The position numbers and the translations under genes are program-made. Below are positions 8,104 through 17,464 of a DNA stretch of 64,000 nucleotides, one piece after another (positions within the stretch are counted from its first letter, which is position 1; each line of letters starts with the position of its first letter). The notes below the pieces were generated by a model. It made no database searches, was not told the DNA's origin, and worked only from the letters and a program-made list of their open reading frames with translations. The stretch comes from Vibrio sp. 10N.286.49.B3 (GTDB lineage: Bacteria; Pseudomonadota; Gammaproteobacteria; Enterobacterales; Vibrionaceae): positions 1 through 64,000 of the forward strand of contig NZ_MCUV01000011.1 in the NCBI RefSeq assembly GCF_002873395.1, given 5' to 3'.

Positions 8104-8709
8104 TTAAAACATGGAAAGCGCAAGTTGTAAAATAGCTTTAACATCTTCTGTTGCTTCACCGTTCATCATTTGTGATTGAGCAAAACTTATCTGAGCGTAT
8201 ATGTAAATAGCTATAAATCGACAGTCTAAATTAGTTTCATTTATCTCGTTTCTTGCCCTCGATCTCTCTATCCATGCTGTAAATTCGTCAATGACATGTT
8301 CGTATGTACGATCAATCTGCTGCACTGTAGATTCTCCTAAGTGCATCTGAAACGCTTTCATATTGGTAAATAAACAGCCTTTAGGCATACCTAAGTTGTT
8401 ATCAACGCTGGTGCTATAGTGTATTAAATGGCTAAGCGTTTCATTAAAAGGGGCGTCATTATTTAAGAGGTCAACAACAGGGTTAAGAACCGTGTTCTCA
8501 TAATGCTCTAATACTGCACACATCAAACCATCTTCATTACCAAACTCTCGATAAACGCTTGGCTTAGATACATTGGCTATCTTACACAACTCATTAATCG
8601 AAACCTGATTTATGCCATTTTCCCAATAGCTTTGCTGTGCAATATCTAAGACAGAGTTACGATCAAACGTCTTAGGTCGACCACGTGATGTTTTTTTATC
8701 TACACTCAT
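8104..8709 (-). CDS. TetR/AcrR-family repressor
   Basis: A 201-residue TetR-type regulator. The N-terminus reads RGRPKTFDRNSVLDIAQQSYWENG, followed by the helix-turn-helix (INELCKIANVSKPSVYREFGNEDGL) at about residues 35-60. The ligand-binding helical domain fills the rest. It diverges from an SDR reductase gene with paired operator-like motifs around that gene's promoter, so it most likely represses the reductase and itself. Confidence 0.9.
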   Translation of the reverse strand: MSVDKKTSRGRPKTFDRNSVLDIAQQSYWENGINQVSINELCKIANVSKPSVYREFGNEDGLMCAVLEHYENTVLNPVVDLLNNDAPFNETLSHLIHYSTSVDNNLGMPKGCLFTNMKAFQMHLGESTVQQIDRTYEHVIDEFTAWIERSRARNEINETNLDCRFIAIYIYAQISFAQSQMMNGEATEDVKAILQLALSMF

Positions 8710-8713
8710 ATAC

Positions 8714-8775
8714 GTACCACTCGGTATTTTATTGTTGACATAGGTTGTGATGGAACTTAAGATACCACCCAGTAC
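8714..8775 (+). promoter_or_regulatory. sigma-70 promoter flanked by TetR operator motifs
   Basis: TTGACA (8735-8740), a 17-base spacer, then TAAGAT (8758-8763) make a strong promoter for the reductase gene. GTACCACTCGGTAT (8714-8727) and, inverted, ATACCACCCAGTAC (8762-8775) flank it, the second overlapping the -10 box. This arrangement fits repression by the TetR protein encoded next door. Confidence 0.6.
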
Positions 8776-8808
8776 TTAATTAAACAAGCAACAACTGAGG
8801 ATATAATA

Positions 8809-9828
8809 ATGGAAACACAAACGGTTTTACTTACTGGTATTTCGGGCTTTATTGGCCTTCATATAGCAAAAGACCTTTTAGACAAAGGGTTTCATGTTCG
8901 AGGATCGATTCGTAACATCAAAAGAGCCGACCAAATAAAAAAAGTCCTGCAAAATTCATCGGCAGATGTAAGTAAGCTTTCATTTGTTGAATTAGATTTA
9001 ACCTCTGATAAAGGATGGGACAATGCCACTGAAGGCTGTGACTATTTACTGCATGTCGCCTCTCCTTACTCTGTTGCAAACCCAAAAAATGCTGACGATA
9101 TGATTAAGCCAGCAGTTGAGGGATCATTACGTGCATTACGTGCTGCTAAGAAAGCTGGTATTAAAAGAGTTGTACTTACTAGTTCAACATTAACCATGAT
9201 GGCAACGATGAAAAGTGGAACATTTGGACCGAATGACTGGGCTGACACCAACTCTAAGGACATCAGCACCTATGCCAAAAGTAAAACCCTGGCAGAAAAA
9301 GCAGCATGGCAATTTATGGATGAGCAAAATGATGACTCTATGGAACTTGTATCCATAAGCCCTGGTGGTGTTTTTGGACCACCATTAGGTAGTGACATTA
9401 CAGGGCAATCACTAACAATGATTGATAAAATGCTCAAAGGTAAAGTACCCATGATCGCTAACATAGCTATGCCAATGGTTGATGTCCGTGATGTCGCTAA
9501 GATTCATGTACAAGCAATGACACATCCTGATGCAAAAAACCAACGCATTATTGCCTCTCATTCGGAGCCTAACCGTATACTAGAAATAGCTAAAACATTA
9601 AAAAATGAAGGGTATCAAGGCCCGAGTGTTCGTACTGCCCCTGATCTATTACTACGTGTCATATCCCTTTTTGATGATGAAGCAAAAGGTATGGTCGGTT
9701 TGTTAGGTAAGACTGTTCATGCCGATAATAGTAAAACAGTAGACATGTTTGGTTGGAGTCCCCGTCCGTTCACACAGTCTGTACTCGATTCTGCAAAAGC
9801 AATCAAAGCGATACAAAAAAAATCGTAA
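8809..9828 (+). CDS. extended SDR / dihydroflavonol-4-reductase-like oxidoreductase
   Basis: A 339-residue NAD(P)-dependent reductase of the extended SDR class. The Rossmann motif is TGISGFIGLH at about residues 9-18, the catalytic YxxxK is YAKSK with the upstream Ser in LTSSTLTMM, and substrate-loop features (SPGGVFGPPLG, MVDVRDVAKIHV) are typical of DFR/aldehyde-reductase-like enzymes. It probably reduces an aldehyde or ketone; the substrate is unknown. It is divergent from a TetR repressor with likely operators at its promoter, so it may be an inducible detoxification enzyme. Confidence 0.85.
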   Translation: METQTVLLTGISGFIGLHIAKDLLDKGFHVRGSIRNIKRADQIKKVLQNSSADVSKLSFVELDLTSDKGWDNATEGCDYLLHVASPYSVANPKNADDMIKPAVEGSLRALRAAKKAGIKRVVLTSSTLTMMATMKSGTFGPNDWADTNSKDISTYAKSKTLAEKAAWQFMDEQNDDSMELVSISPGGVFGPPLGSDITGQSLTMIDKMLKGKVPMIANIAMPMVDVRDVAKIHVQAMTHPDAKNQRIIASHSEPNRILEIAKTLKNEGYQGPSVRTAPDLLLRVISLFDDEAKGMVGLLGKTVHADNSKTVDMFGWSPRPFTQSVLDSAKAIKAIQKKS

Positions 9829-10203
9829 CCACTAACTGGTCTAGGTGCTTACTAACAGCACCTAACTACCGTAATTTACATTGCTTATCTACTGATGACC
9901 CTCCCTCTACGCTAGAATTATCTTGTGCCAATTTTAAGCTTCCTATACACCGATGCACACTGTTGGTGATAAACCAATATGGTTAGTATCATCATCTTAA
10001 CCTTTTCGTCTGCTAGATCAGCTTAATACGGTTTAAGGCACTGTTTTTTATATTTTTAAGCTATTCCACTTCACCGGCAGGTAAGAGGAATGTTTTTTGC
10101 CTACTCTATAAGTAGCACGCTTCAAACCTGCACATTTGTATGAAAAGTACCGTAGGCTCATAACACGTGCTACTTCAAGGGATATAAATTAATAAGGGAA
10201 TAT
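9829..10203. other. 375-bp intergenic region with two dyads
   Basis: No gene is supported here. TAGGTGC (9842-9848) pairs with GCACCTA (9858-9864) just after the SDR stop but lacks a T-run. AAGTAGCACG (10110-10119) is exactly complementary to CGTGCTACTT (10166-10175), 46 bases apart, just upstream of the gamma-glutamyltransferase start, and could be a regulatory structure in its leader. Confidence 0.45.
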
Positions 10204-11949
10204 ATGCTAAATAGAACATTAATAGCGCTATGTGTAGCGTTAGCCACAACTTCCGTGCAGGCCTCGCCTCAAGTTACCGACAATATCGCACCTGAGTTAA
10301 CCAGTAAGATCACAGATAAACAAAGTGTTGTAGCAAAAGAGTTTATGGTCGCAGCGGCACATCCATTAGCCGTACAAGCAGGTTATGAAGTTTTGAATAA
10401 TGGTGGGACAGCAGCCGATGCCTTAGTTGCTGTACAAACTGTTTTAGGTTTGGTTGAACCACAGTCATCAGGACTCGGTGGCGGTGCTTTCCTTGTGTAT
10501 TATGATGCCAAAAGTAAGAGAATAACCACCTTTGACGGGCGTGAAACTGCGCCACTCGCTGCTAAACCTGAATTGTTTCAGGATGAAAATGGGGAACCAC
10601 TTAAGTTTTTTGATGCTGTAGTCGGAGGGCGTTCAGTTGGTACACCTGGAACGGTCAAACTCATTGCGACTATGCATGAAAAATACGGTAATAAAGAGTG
10701 GTCTGATTTATTACTTCCAGCCAGTACCTTAGCAACGGATGGCTTTACAGTATCAGAACGATTAGCTTCATCTATCGCTGGAGATAAAGAACGCTTAAGC
10801 CGCTACCCTGACACCCGAGGATACTTTTTCAATGCTGATGGTGAGCCATTGCAAGAAGGCAGTGTGTTAAAAAATAAGGCATATGCTAAAACTCTGGATA
10901 TATTGGCAAAAGGAGGGGCAGAAGCATTCTATTCTGGGCAGATAGCGAGTGACATTGTCACAAAAGTAACAAGTATAGAAGATAACCCAGGATATTTAGC
11001 TTTAGAGGACTTTGCTACTTATAAAATTATTGAACGTGAAGCCACTTGTGCTGGTTATCATCAGTATGAAGTATGTGGTATGGGGCCTCCTAGCTCTGGT
11101 GCATTAACCGTTGGGCAAATTTTAGGTATTTCGAGTCACTTTGACCTTAAAGCGCTAGGTGCTGACGATCCTAAATCATGGCAAATCATAGGCGATGCGT
11201 CTCGATTGGCATTTTCTGATCGTGGGCGATATATGGCTGACTCCGATTTCGTTCCTATGCCAGAAGGTTTGCTCGATGAAGAGTACCTAAAAAGTCGTGC
11301 GGCACTGATTACAACGGGTAAAGCCTTAACAACCGTAGAGCCAGGAAATCCACCATGGAGAAATCAAATCGCGCAAACTGACGATCAATCAATCGAACTA
11401 CCATCAACAACACACATCGTCATCACAGATAAAGAAGGCAACATTATCTCGATGACCAGTACTGTCGAAAACGGCTTTGGTTCGCGTGTAATGAGCAACG
11501 GCTTTATCCTGAACAATGAGCTAACTGACTTTTCGTTTGCTTCATATAAGGATGGGTATCCAATCGCTAACCGTGTTGAGCCAGGGAAACGTCCACGCTC
11601 ATCAATGTCACCAACCATTGTTATGGAAGATGGTAAACCTTATATGGCACTTGGTTCACCGGGTGGCTCGCGAATTATAGGTTATGTTGCAAAAACCTTA
11701 ATTGCACATTTCGACTGGGGGATGGATATTCAAGATGCTATTAATATGCCGCATTTAGTTAACCGCTTTGGTACCTATGAATTAGAAGAAGGGACGCCAG
11801 CAGAAACTCTGAAAGAACCATTAGAATCGATGGGTTTTAAAGTCAACATTCGAGATCTTAATTCAGGTCTACATGGTTTTGTATTTAATAAAGGTAAACT
11901 GATCGGTGGTGCGGACCCTAGGCGTGAAGGTATCGCCATGGGAAACTAA
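10204..11949 (+). CDS. ggt: gamma-glutamyltransferase
   Basis: A 581-residue periplasmic gamma-glutamyltranspeptidase (EC 2.3.2.2), which cleaves and transfers gamma-glutamyl groups, for example from glutathione. A signal peptide occupies about residues 1-20 (cleavage after VQA). GYEVLNNGGTAADALVAVQTVLGLVEPQSSG is the family N-terminal signature. The autocatalytic processing site and nucleophile Thr is the first Thr of STTH at about residue 402, and GSPGGSRIIGYV completes the active site. AAGGG precedes the ATG. Downstream, on the other strand, lies the ATP-grasp/carboxypeptidase operon, sharing the terminator. The common theme of glutamate-peptide chemistry is an inference. Confidence 0.93.
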   Translation: MLNRTLIALCVALATTSVQASPQVTDNIAPELTSKITDKQSVVAKEFMVAAAHPLAVQAGYEVLNNGGTAADALVAVQTVLGLVEPQSSGLGGGAFLVYYDAKSKRITTFDGRETAPLAAKPELFQDENGEPLKFFDAVVGGRSVGTPGTVKLIATMHEKYGNKEWSDLLLPASTLATDGFTVSERLASSIAGDKERLSRYPDTRGYFFNADGEPLQEGSVLKNKAYAKTLDILAKGGAEAFYSGQIASDIVTKVTSIEDNPGYLALEDFATYKIIEREATCAGYHQYEVCGMGPPSSGALTVGQILGISSHFDLKALGADDPKSWQIIGDASRLAFSDRGRYMADSDFVPMPEGLLDEEYLKSRAALITTGKALTTVEPGNPPWRNQIAQTDDQSIELPSTTHIVITDKEGNIISMTSTVENGFGSRVMSNGFILNNELTDFSFASYKDGYPIANRVEPGKRPRSSMSPTIVMEDGKPYMALGSPGGSRIIGYVAKTLIAHFDWGMDIQDAINMPHLVNRFGTYELEEGTPAETLKEPLESMGFKVNIRDLNSGLHGFVFNKGKLIGGADPRREGIAMGN

Positions 11950-12137
11950 TGGTATTAAAAGTTAAATAAACAGCAGTACTTTTATGGGCAGAGTGGATAC
12001 ACTAAACCAGCCCAAAGGAGCATACAGAATATTGTTTGCTATCCAAGGTGATTTATCCAATTTTTTAGACACATAGCTAATTAATATGAATGAATCAGTC
12101 CATATTATTTCGCTTTCTGAAACAAATTACTCTCTAT

Positions 12138-12174
12138 AAAAAAGCCGCCAACATAACTCATGCAGGCGGCTTTT
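12138..12174. terminator. bidirectional terminator between ggt and the M14 operon
   Basis: AAAAGCCGCC, a 15-base loop, GGCGGCTTTT. It closes both the plus-strand ggt transcript and the minus-strand carboxypeptidase operon. Confidence 0.88.
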
Positions 12175-12194
12175 GAACTTATTCAAATCTGAAA

Positions 12195-14858
12195 TTAATC
12201 ACCTTGGCGATAACGTTGTTCGACTTCATCTTGAGCCTCAAACTCATCAAACTCGATAGGTGTTATTTCATCTGAGCTGAATCTAAGAACTGCTGGGGCT
12301 GAATAATTAGGAACATTGTCGTAATTAAATACAGAGTAGTACTTAGCCAAGTTAGCATTACCTAATTTATCAAAGGTATAACCATCTTTACCCGCATATA
12401 ACTTCACCCCATCAAACGGCGAACGTGGTGGGTGAAAACTATTTCGTACTACATAAGTACCTACCCAATCTTTGTCCTTCGAGTTGTCCCACATCAGTTT
12501 AACCATCCCCCCTTCAATAGCAGCCTTGAAGTTATCTGGTGTCTCTAATGCTTGCTTACGACGTTCTATATACTCGACTACAAGCTGGGTAGAAATGGTG
12601 CCGTCATTTGACTCGGTTTTCCACTCAACCAGTGCATCTTGTTGACGAGAGGCCGATGTAGCCTTGATAACAAACTTGACCGATCGGTTGTTATCATAGC
12701 ACTCTTCAAGATACTGACGAGCTGAACTATCAAACATAAATGTCTGTCGAGCTGTTTGAGCCAAATCTTCACTGCTGACTTCATAGCCGATAAACTCAAG
12801 CGGCTTTTCAGTACTCAACTGCTCAAAAGTTGGCTCATCAAGATCTACCATTTCAACCAAGAAACGCATTGGCTGGCTAATGCCTTTGAGGGATGCACTC
12901 TCTAACACAAAGTAAGCATTAGTGAACACAACATCGCTCTCTTCCGAGATACTAGGAAAAGAAAAGTCCACGACTCCAAAGATACGCTCTCCATTCTTAT
13001 CAAAGCCACTTTGCAACTTGCTTGCCACTATCTCGTTTGCATTGATAGTATGATAAGCGCTTGCTCCAACCGCCATTTGGAACGGCTTACGATGATAGAC
13101 CAGATTAAGGTTTGGTCGATAATGGATACCACCACCAAAACGGCCATAACCAATATCAAACTGCATCATTTGGGAGTCATTCCCTCTTGGCAAGACTACT
13201 GGACCTTGCAATCTTAATAGCAAACGACCTTGCTCTAGTTGTTGCTCAATCAGCGATTTTTCTATTCCACTAAAGTGCCAGCTTTTCCAAATTCCCTGTG
13301 TTAGCTGATCTGAATCGATCGCATCGCCAAGCGTTTGAATTGGAATCGCGTTGTGGATCTGATCAAAATCCGTAATATCACGAATATCATCTGGGTTAAG
13401 AATTGATACCGACCACTCACCATAGTTTTCAATTTTGGCCCCTACTCGGTTCATAGGGTAAAGCGAAAACAATGCATCTTTGATCTTGGCATCCGTTGGG
13501 ATTCGGCTCATATCGTAATCGATGACGCCATAACAGATCCCTTTCGTTTTATTTACACCAATAAAGAGTGAATTATTACCAAAATGCTCAGCATTATTCG
13601 TTTTGGTCTTTTCCCCGACATAACCAATTTTTTCAGTACTAGGGAAAAGCGTAAACGAAAATTCATCACGTTCAAGTAAGGTTTTAATCTTTAGCTCAGG
13701 CGCAAATGCCGACTTAATTCGGTTTACTCGATTCACTTTACGTAGGTTATAAAAATAGCGTCGCCCCGATTTCAGTTGCTTATCGGTATAATTAAGTTGT
13801 GATGTAATCGCAATCAAATTATCGCGGGTACAAGGCGCTTTAGGCGTTTCACTGCGGTAGATTTTGTAATAACAACCATCATCTTCCGTACCTGGCTCCC
13901 AAACTAGTTCAACAGTATTGGCTGTCATTCCTTTGGTAGAAAAACCCTCAGGGCGACCAGGAGCAAGCTTAGAATAATCAATGGTTGTTCTTAGTGCATA
14001 TAGCAGAGCAGGGATATTTTCATCAACACTTTGCGACATGTTGATCAGGTAATCAGGTATGTTACGACTCCCCACTTCAACCACAGTAGACAGGATGCCA
14101 CGGTCATAATAATACTCACGCCCACTACCATGGATAAGGTTAGCAGGCGGCTTACCACGATGAATACCATACTGTCGCTTAGTAACCTTGTGGATCTCCC
14201 TAGCCATGTTCGCACAAAGAATATTGAGATCCGTACCTTCGATTTCAGCCTCATGATTAAACTTATGAGCAGGAAAAAACACATTTCCTTGCGAATGGTA
14301 ATCAAGAGCTACACAAATATTGTCATGCCCTTCAACAAACTGTTTGATGGCCTGAGTTTCAGGTTCAGAAAATGCTGCAGGGCCGCCATAGATATTGGCG
14401 CTAGTTTGTGTTGACTTGCGGAAGTTAATGCCAAAATTTCGGTTCAGATCGACCCCAAATGTCCCATCACCATTATCACGACGATTTTTACGCCAAAATG
14501 AAAAGTGCTTTCGAGAGTATTCAAAGCCATCAGGATTAAGGCAAGGAACCATGTACAGAGTATTTCGAGCCAACGCTTCGACTACATCAGGATTAGATGG
14601 GTAGTTATCGAGCAGGTACTGGATAAAGCTAACGGCAAGTTCAATACCTATCCACTCTCGGGCATGAATAGTTCCAGTATACAGTAATGCCGGTTTTAGG
14701 TCGGCATAGGCTACATCCTGTGACATCGTTACCATCATAATCGGTCGACCTTCATGGGTATTCCCAATACTTTGCAACCGGATCAAATCTGGGTATTTCG
14801 CCATCGCCTCTTCCAGCAACTCCATCATGCCCTGGTAAGAGATATATTGCTTTTTCAT
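12195..14858 (-). CDS. M14 zinc carboxypeptidase with FN3 and DNRLRE-like domains
   Basis: An 887-residue multidomain protein. Residues about 1-295 are an M14 metallocarboxypeptidase: zinc ligands in TIHAREW, the substrate-binding region LNPDGFEYSRKHFSFWRKNRR and VDLNRNFG, the third zinc ligand in DYHSQG, and the catalytic Glu in STVVEVGSRN. A fibronectin type III-like domain follows (about 300-395), then two beta-rich modules of the DNRLRE/jelly-roll type, then a C-terminal FN3-like segment. There is no signal peptide, which is odd for such accessory domains and suggests a cytosolic enzyme or unusual export. It overlaps the upstream ligase gene by ATGA, so the two are translationally coupled. 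The M14 family removes C-terminal residues; here it may trim what the two ligases add. Confidence 0.85.
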   Translation of the reverse strand: MKKQYISYQGMMELLEEAMAKYPDLIRLQSIGNTHEGRPIMMVTMSQDVAYADLKPALLYTGTIHAREWIGIELAVSFIQYLLDNYPSNPDVVEALARNTLYMVPCLNPDGFEYSRKHFSFWRKNRRDNGDGTFGVDLNRNFGINFRKSTQTSANIYGGPAAFSEPETQAIKQFVEGHDNICVALDYHSQGNVFFPAHKFNHEAEIEGTDLNILCANMAREIHKVTKRQYGIHRGKPPANLIHGSGREYYYDRGILSTVVEVGSRNIPDYLINMSQSVDENIPALLYALRTTIDYSKLAPGRPEGFSTKGMTANTVELVWEPGTEDDGCYYKIYRSETPKAPCTRDNLIAITSQLNYTDKQLKSGRRYFYNLRKVNRVNRIKSAFAPELKIKTLLERDEFSFTLFPSTEKIGYVGEKTKTNNAEHFGNNSLFIGVNKTKGICYGVIDYDMSRIPTDAKIKDALFSLYPMNRVGAKIENYGEWSVSILNPDDIRDITDFDQIHNAIPIQTLGDAIDSDQLTQGIWKSWHFSGIEKSLIEQQLEQGRLLLRLQGPVVLPRGNDSQMMQFDIGYGRFGGGIHYRPNLNLVYHRKPFQMAVGASAYHTINANEIVASKLQSGFDKNGERIFGVVDFSFPSISEESDVVFTNAYFVLESASLKGISQPMRFLVEMVDLDEPTFEQLSTEKPLEFIGYEVSSEDLAQTARQTFMFDSSARQYLEECYDNNRSVKFVIKATSASRQQDALVEWKTESNDGTISTQLVVEYIERRKQALETPDNFKAAIEGGMVKLMWDNSKDKDWVGTYVVRNSFHPPRSPFDGVKLYAGKDGYTFDKLGNANLAKYYSVFNYDNVPNYSAPAVLRFSSDEITPIEFDEFEAQDEVEQRYRQGD

Positions 14859-16294
14859 CCAACAACCTCAACATCACTGCATGCAACTTTTGCACAATAC
14901 TCGCGCCATGCATCCATGATAATAGCGAGCTTTTTATGTTTAATGTTTTTAAACAGCAATAGAGCTTCAGGCTCATGATTCAATACTCGGCAAGTTTCTG
15001 CAGCACCAAGCGTCGAGACAATGTTATTCGCTAAGACCTTACCGACTGTTTTAACCCCAAGAAAGAAAGCAAGTAACTCTTCTTCACTCGGTTGTTTTGC
15101 TTTATTTTCGGCTAGAGGAGCAATATCAACCTCTGCTTCTAGCTCAATACCAGTATCAATGCACTCTAAATCAAGCTCAGTTTTAACCACAGATTCATTA
15201 CCAGTAGCAATCACTTTATAAGGTGTATTTCCTTGGAAGTTCCATGCTTCACTTGGCCACTCTTCCTCATTTAGATAGCTCGTTTCCAGCAATCGGTAAC
15301 GCTCATCATTTGGTGCATACTCACCAGTGTCAGTAGAATAATCAGCTTGGCCGAAGGTAATATAGCGCATCGTTCGTAAGAGTGATGGGTGGATCTTACC
15401 TATTTCTTCCCAGTTGCGATGAGAGAAATATGGTTTACGGAAACCTTTAGGGTCTAATAACCACATCAAGTATTGACCAATCCAGTCACGGATATAAGGG
15501 AAAGCTGCAAACGCCGAAGCACACTCTAAAATGGTGTAATCATCATCCATGCTTACTGCAATATCACAAGCCCAATATTCAGCATTGGCTGCCTTCGAGG
15601 CTTTAACAGCAAGTTCAAGCACAGCATCAGGTACTGCCTGATAATCCATACTACCGCCCTGGCTAGTATTAGTTAGCCATTCACCTTCAGGTGGGCGTCG
15701 CCAGAAAGCACAAACCGGTTGGTGACCAATAAGCATAACTCGGATATCAGCTTTCATTGGTACGAAGTCTTGAATGTAGGCTGGGTAATAACGTTTTTCA
15801 GAAAATAGGCGAAGTGCTTCTTCAGCGTCATCCACTTTATGGACAAAGTAACCGCCATAGTTAGATGGACCATAAGATCGCTTAACAATCTTCGGGTATT
15901 CAGCATTAGTTAGAAAGTTCAGGGCCTCTTCCACTTCATAAAAAATACGGGTACGTGGGATCGGTAAATCGTATTTTTCACAAAAATGAGTCACATTTTC
16001 TTTAGACTTATTACTGAATTGGCTATCAACCGATGGCAAAAAACGCACTTCAGGTAATTCACGGGCAATATCACGGAATGTTTCATAAGCGGTGGCAGGG
16101 ATGTTACCAATAAGCACATCAATTTTTTTGCGTTTTACTTCAGCAATAAAACGCGCTTTATCATTACCCCAATGATAAGTAACTTGTTCAATTTTATCTG
16201 GCCACCCTTTGAAATTTGAGCGGTTGAAAAAGCGCAGTACATGGTCAAGGTACAATAAGCCAATTTTAGGACGGTTGTGGGTCAGGGTGTTCAT
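14855..16294 (-). CDS. ATP-grasp ligase with C-terminal helix-hairpin-helix domain
   Basis: A 479-residue protein. Residues about 90-275 form an ATP-grasp domain of RimK type: PKIVKRSYGPSNYGGYFV, DIRVMLIGHQPVCAFWRRPP, WLTNTSQGGS and DIAVSMDDDYTILE. The metal-binding stretch that normally reads EVN-xxPG is ECASAFAAF here, so the usual Asn is missing. After an uncharacterised middle part, residues about 405-465 (FFLGVKTVGKVLANNIVSTLG...LFKNIKHKKLAIIMDAW) look like a tandem helix-hairpin-helix, a DNA- or protein-binding module as in RecD2-type proteins. This fusion is unusual. Four-base ATGA overlaps on both sides put it firmly in the operon. It is either a divergent peptide ligase or a regulatory partner of the first ligase. 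Confidence 0.75.
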   Translation of the reverse strand: MNTLTHNRPKIGLLYLDHVLRFFNRSNFKGWPDKIEQVTYHWGNDKARFIAEVKRKKIDVLIGNIPATAYETFRDIARELPEVRFLPSVDSQFSNKSKENVTHFCEKYDLPIPRTRIFYEVEEALNFLTNAEYPKIVKRSYGPSNYGGYFVHKVDDAEEALRLFSEKRYYPAYIQDFVPMKADIRVMLIGHQPVCAFWRRPPEGEWLTNTSQGGSMDYQAVPDAVLELAVKASKAANAEYWACDIAVSMDDDYTILECASAFAAFPYIRDWIGQYLMWLLDPKGFRKPYFSHRNWEEIGKIHPSLLRTMRYITFGQADYSTDTGEYAPNDERYRLLETSYLNEEEWPSEAWNFQGNTPYKVIATGNESVVKTELDLECIDTGIELEAEVDIAPLAENKAKQPSEEELLAFFLGVKTVGKVLANNIVSTLGAAETCRVLNHEPEALLLFKNIKHKKLAIIMDAWREYCAKVACSDVEVVG

Positions 16295-17283
16295 ACTGCT
16301 GCTTCCTCGGTACGCAAATTAGGAGTGGTTAGTGTTTCGGGTAATGAAGGGATAAAAGTGTTTATTGGTTCTTTACTGCCTTTGCTGACAGTGCGGTCGA
16401 TAAGGTCAACCAAGTAGTTAATCTTAGTATTATTGAAATCAAGACCAATGGCTTCTTGTTCTGGCGTAGCAAAGGCAGGGATACCATTCACTTCAATGAC
16501 CACATATTGTTGATGCTCGACATCATAGATAATATCAACACCCGCTACTGCCAAGCCGGTCGCTTTGGTTGCTTTTAGTGCAAGTTCGATCACTTCAGGG
16601 CTAGGCTCTCGCTTAATAACACTGCCCCCGCTGGTCACGTTTGTTTTCCAACTGCCTGGTGCAGCCTTACGACCATAACAAGCGACATATTTATTATCGA
16701 CAATATCAACACGGTAATCGGAGTAATCATTTTCAATGACACGTTCAATATAAAACTGGGGGGCCGATTGCTGATGAATAAATGGTAATAACAACTCAAG
16801 ATCGCGTTCACTCTCAAGCTTAATAATGCCATTGCCACCCCAGCCGTCTACTGGTTTGCAAATCGCCTTTCCACCCCAAAATTTCATATGATCTCTAACC
16901 TGTTCCAAATTATGCTTGCTGCAGATAACATAATCTGTTGCCGTAAGCCCGTTTGTTTTTAGGACGTGTGCCGTACGAAATTTATCTTCAGTTAATGCAA
17001 ATGATTTATAATCGTTAATCATTGGCATCATCGTATTTAGCACCTGATACATATAAACCTGATATGGTGTCTGCTGACCTGCGTTATACGAAAAGAACAA
17101 ATCAAGTTCATTAAGTTGCTGCCCATTACACATAATGCTGCCATCAAAGGCTGTCGCTTGCGCTAAGTTTAATCCAGTTAAAGCGTCAATTTCTCGCTCT
17201 CGGAGCTTACTGACGATCTTCTGTTCTATTTCCTTACCTCCGCAGTTTTCATACATCCATAAACCGACCCGCTTCCTTGCCAT
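16291..17283 (-). CDS. RimK-like ATP-grasp ligase
   Basis: A 330-residue ATP-grasp enzyme of the RimK/MptN/CofF type (ATP-dependent carboxylate-amine ligases, many adding glutamate). Visible motifs are DKFRTAHVLKTNGL, the nucleotide loop KPVDGWGGNGI, DYRVDIVD, GSWKTNVTSGGS, GVDIIYD and the metal-binding VIEVNGIPAF, so all key residues are present. It is the first gene of a three-gene minus-strand operon, with AAGGGG before the ATG. The next gene starts inside its stop codon. The substrate is unknown; the neighbouring M14, M20 and GGT enzymes suggest a peptide or glutamate-tailed product. Confidence 0.85.
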   Translation of the reverse strand: MARKRVGLWMYENCGGKEIEQKIVSKLREREIDALTGLNLAQATAFDGSIMCNGQQLNELDLFFSYNAGQQTPYQVYMYQVLNTMMPMINDYKSFALTEDKFRTAHVLKTNGLTATDYVICSKHNLEQVRDHMKFWGGKAICKPVDGWGGNGIIKLESERDLELLLPFIHQQSAPQFYIERVIENDYSDYRVDIVDNKYVACYGRKAAPGSWKTNVTSGGSVIKREPSPEVIELALKATKATGLAVAGVDIIYDVEHQQYVVIEVNGIPAFATPEQEAIGLDFNNTKINYLVDLIDRTVSKGSKEPINTFIPSLPETLTTPNLRTEEAAV

Positions 17284-17347
17284 ATGTTACCCCTTTGTTG
17301 TGACTTGCTAATTATTTTGACTCAATATTGTCATTAGAACGCCAAGA

Positions 17348-17367
17348 ATGTTAATGTACTTTAACAT
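17348..17367. promoter_or_regulatory. palindrome in the ligase/M20 divergent promoter region
   Basis: ATGTTAA (17348-17354) and TTAACAT (17361-17367) form a perfect palindrome with a 6-base spacer, midway between the divergent starts at 17283 and 17465. It is a plausible shared operator that would co-regulate both transcription units. Confidence 0.5.
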
Positions 17368-17464
17368 CATAGTGTTGCATATTTGTTATGGCAGTGACCT
17401 ATGTAGAATTTTAGATATATTATCTCGATAAAAAAACATTAAAGATTTGTGAAAGGAATAAGTA

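Noticed and set aside
14031..14414. Plus-strand frame of 127 codons inside the M14 gene.
   Set aside because: Antisense shadow of a strongly conserved metallopeptidase domain.
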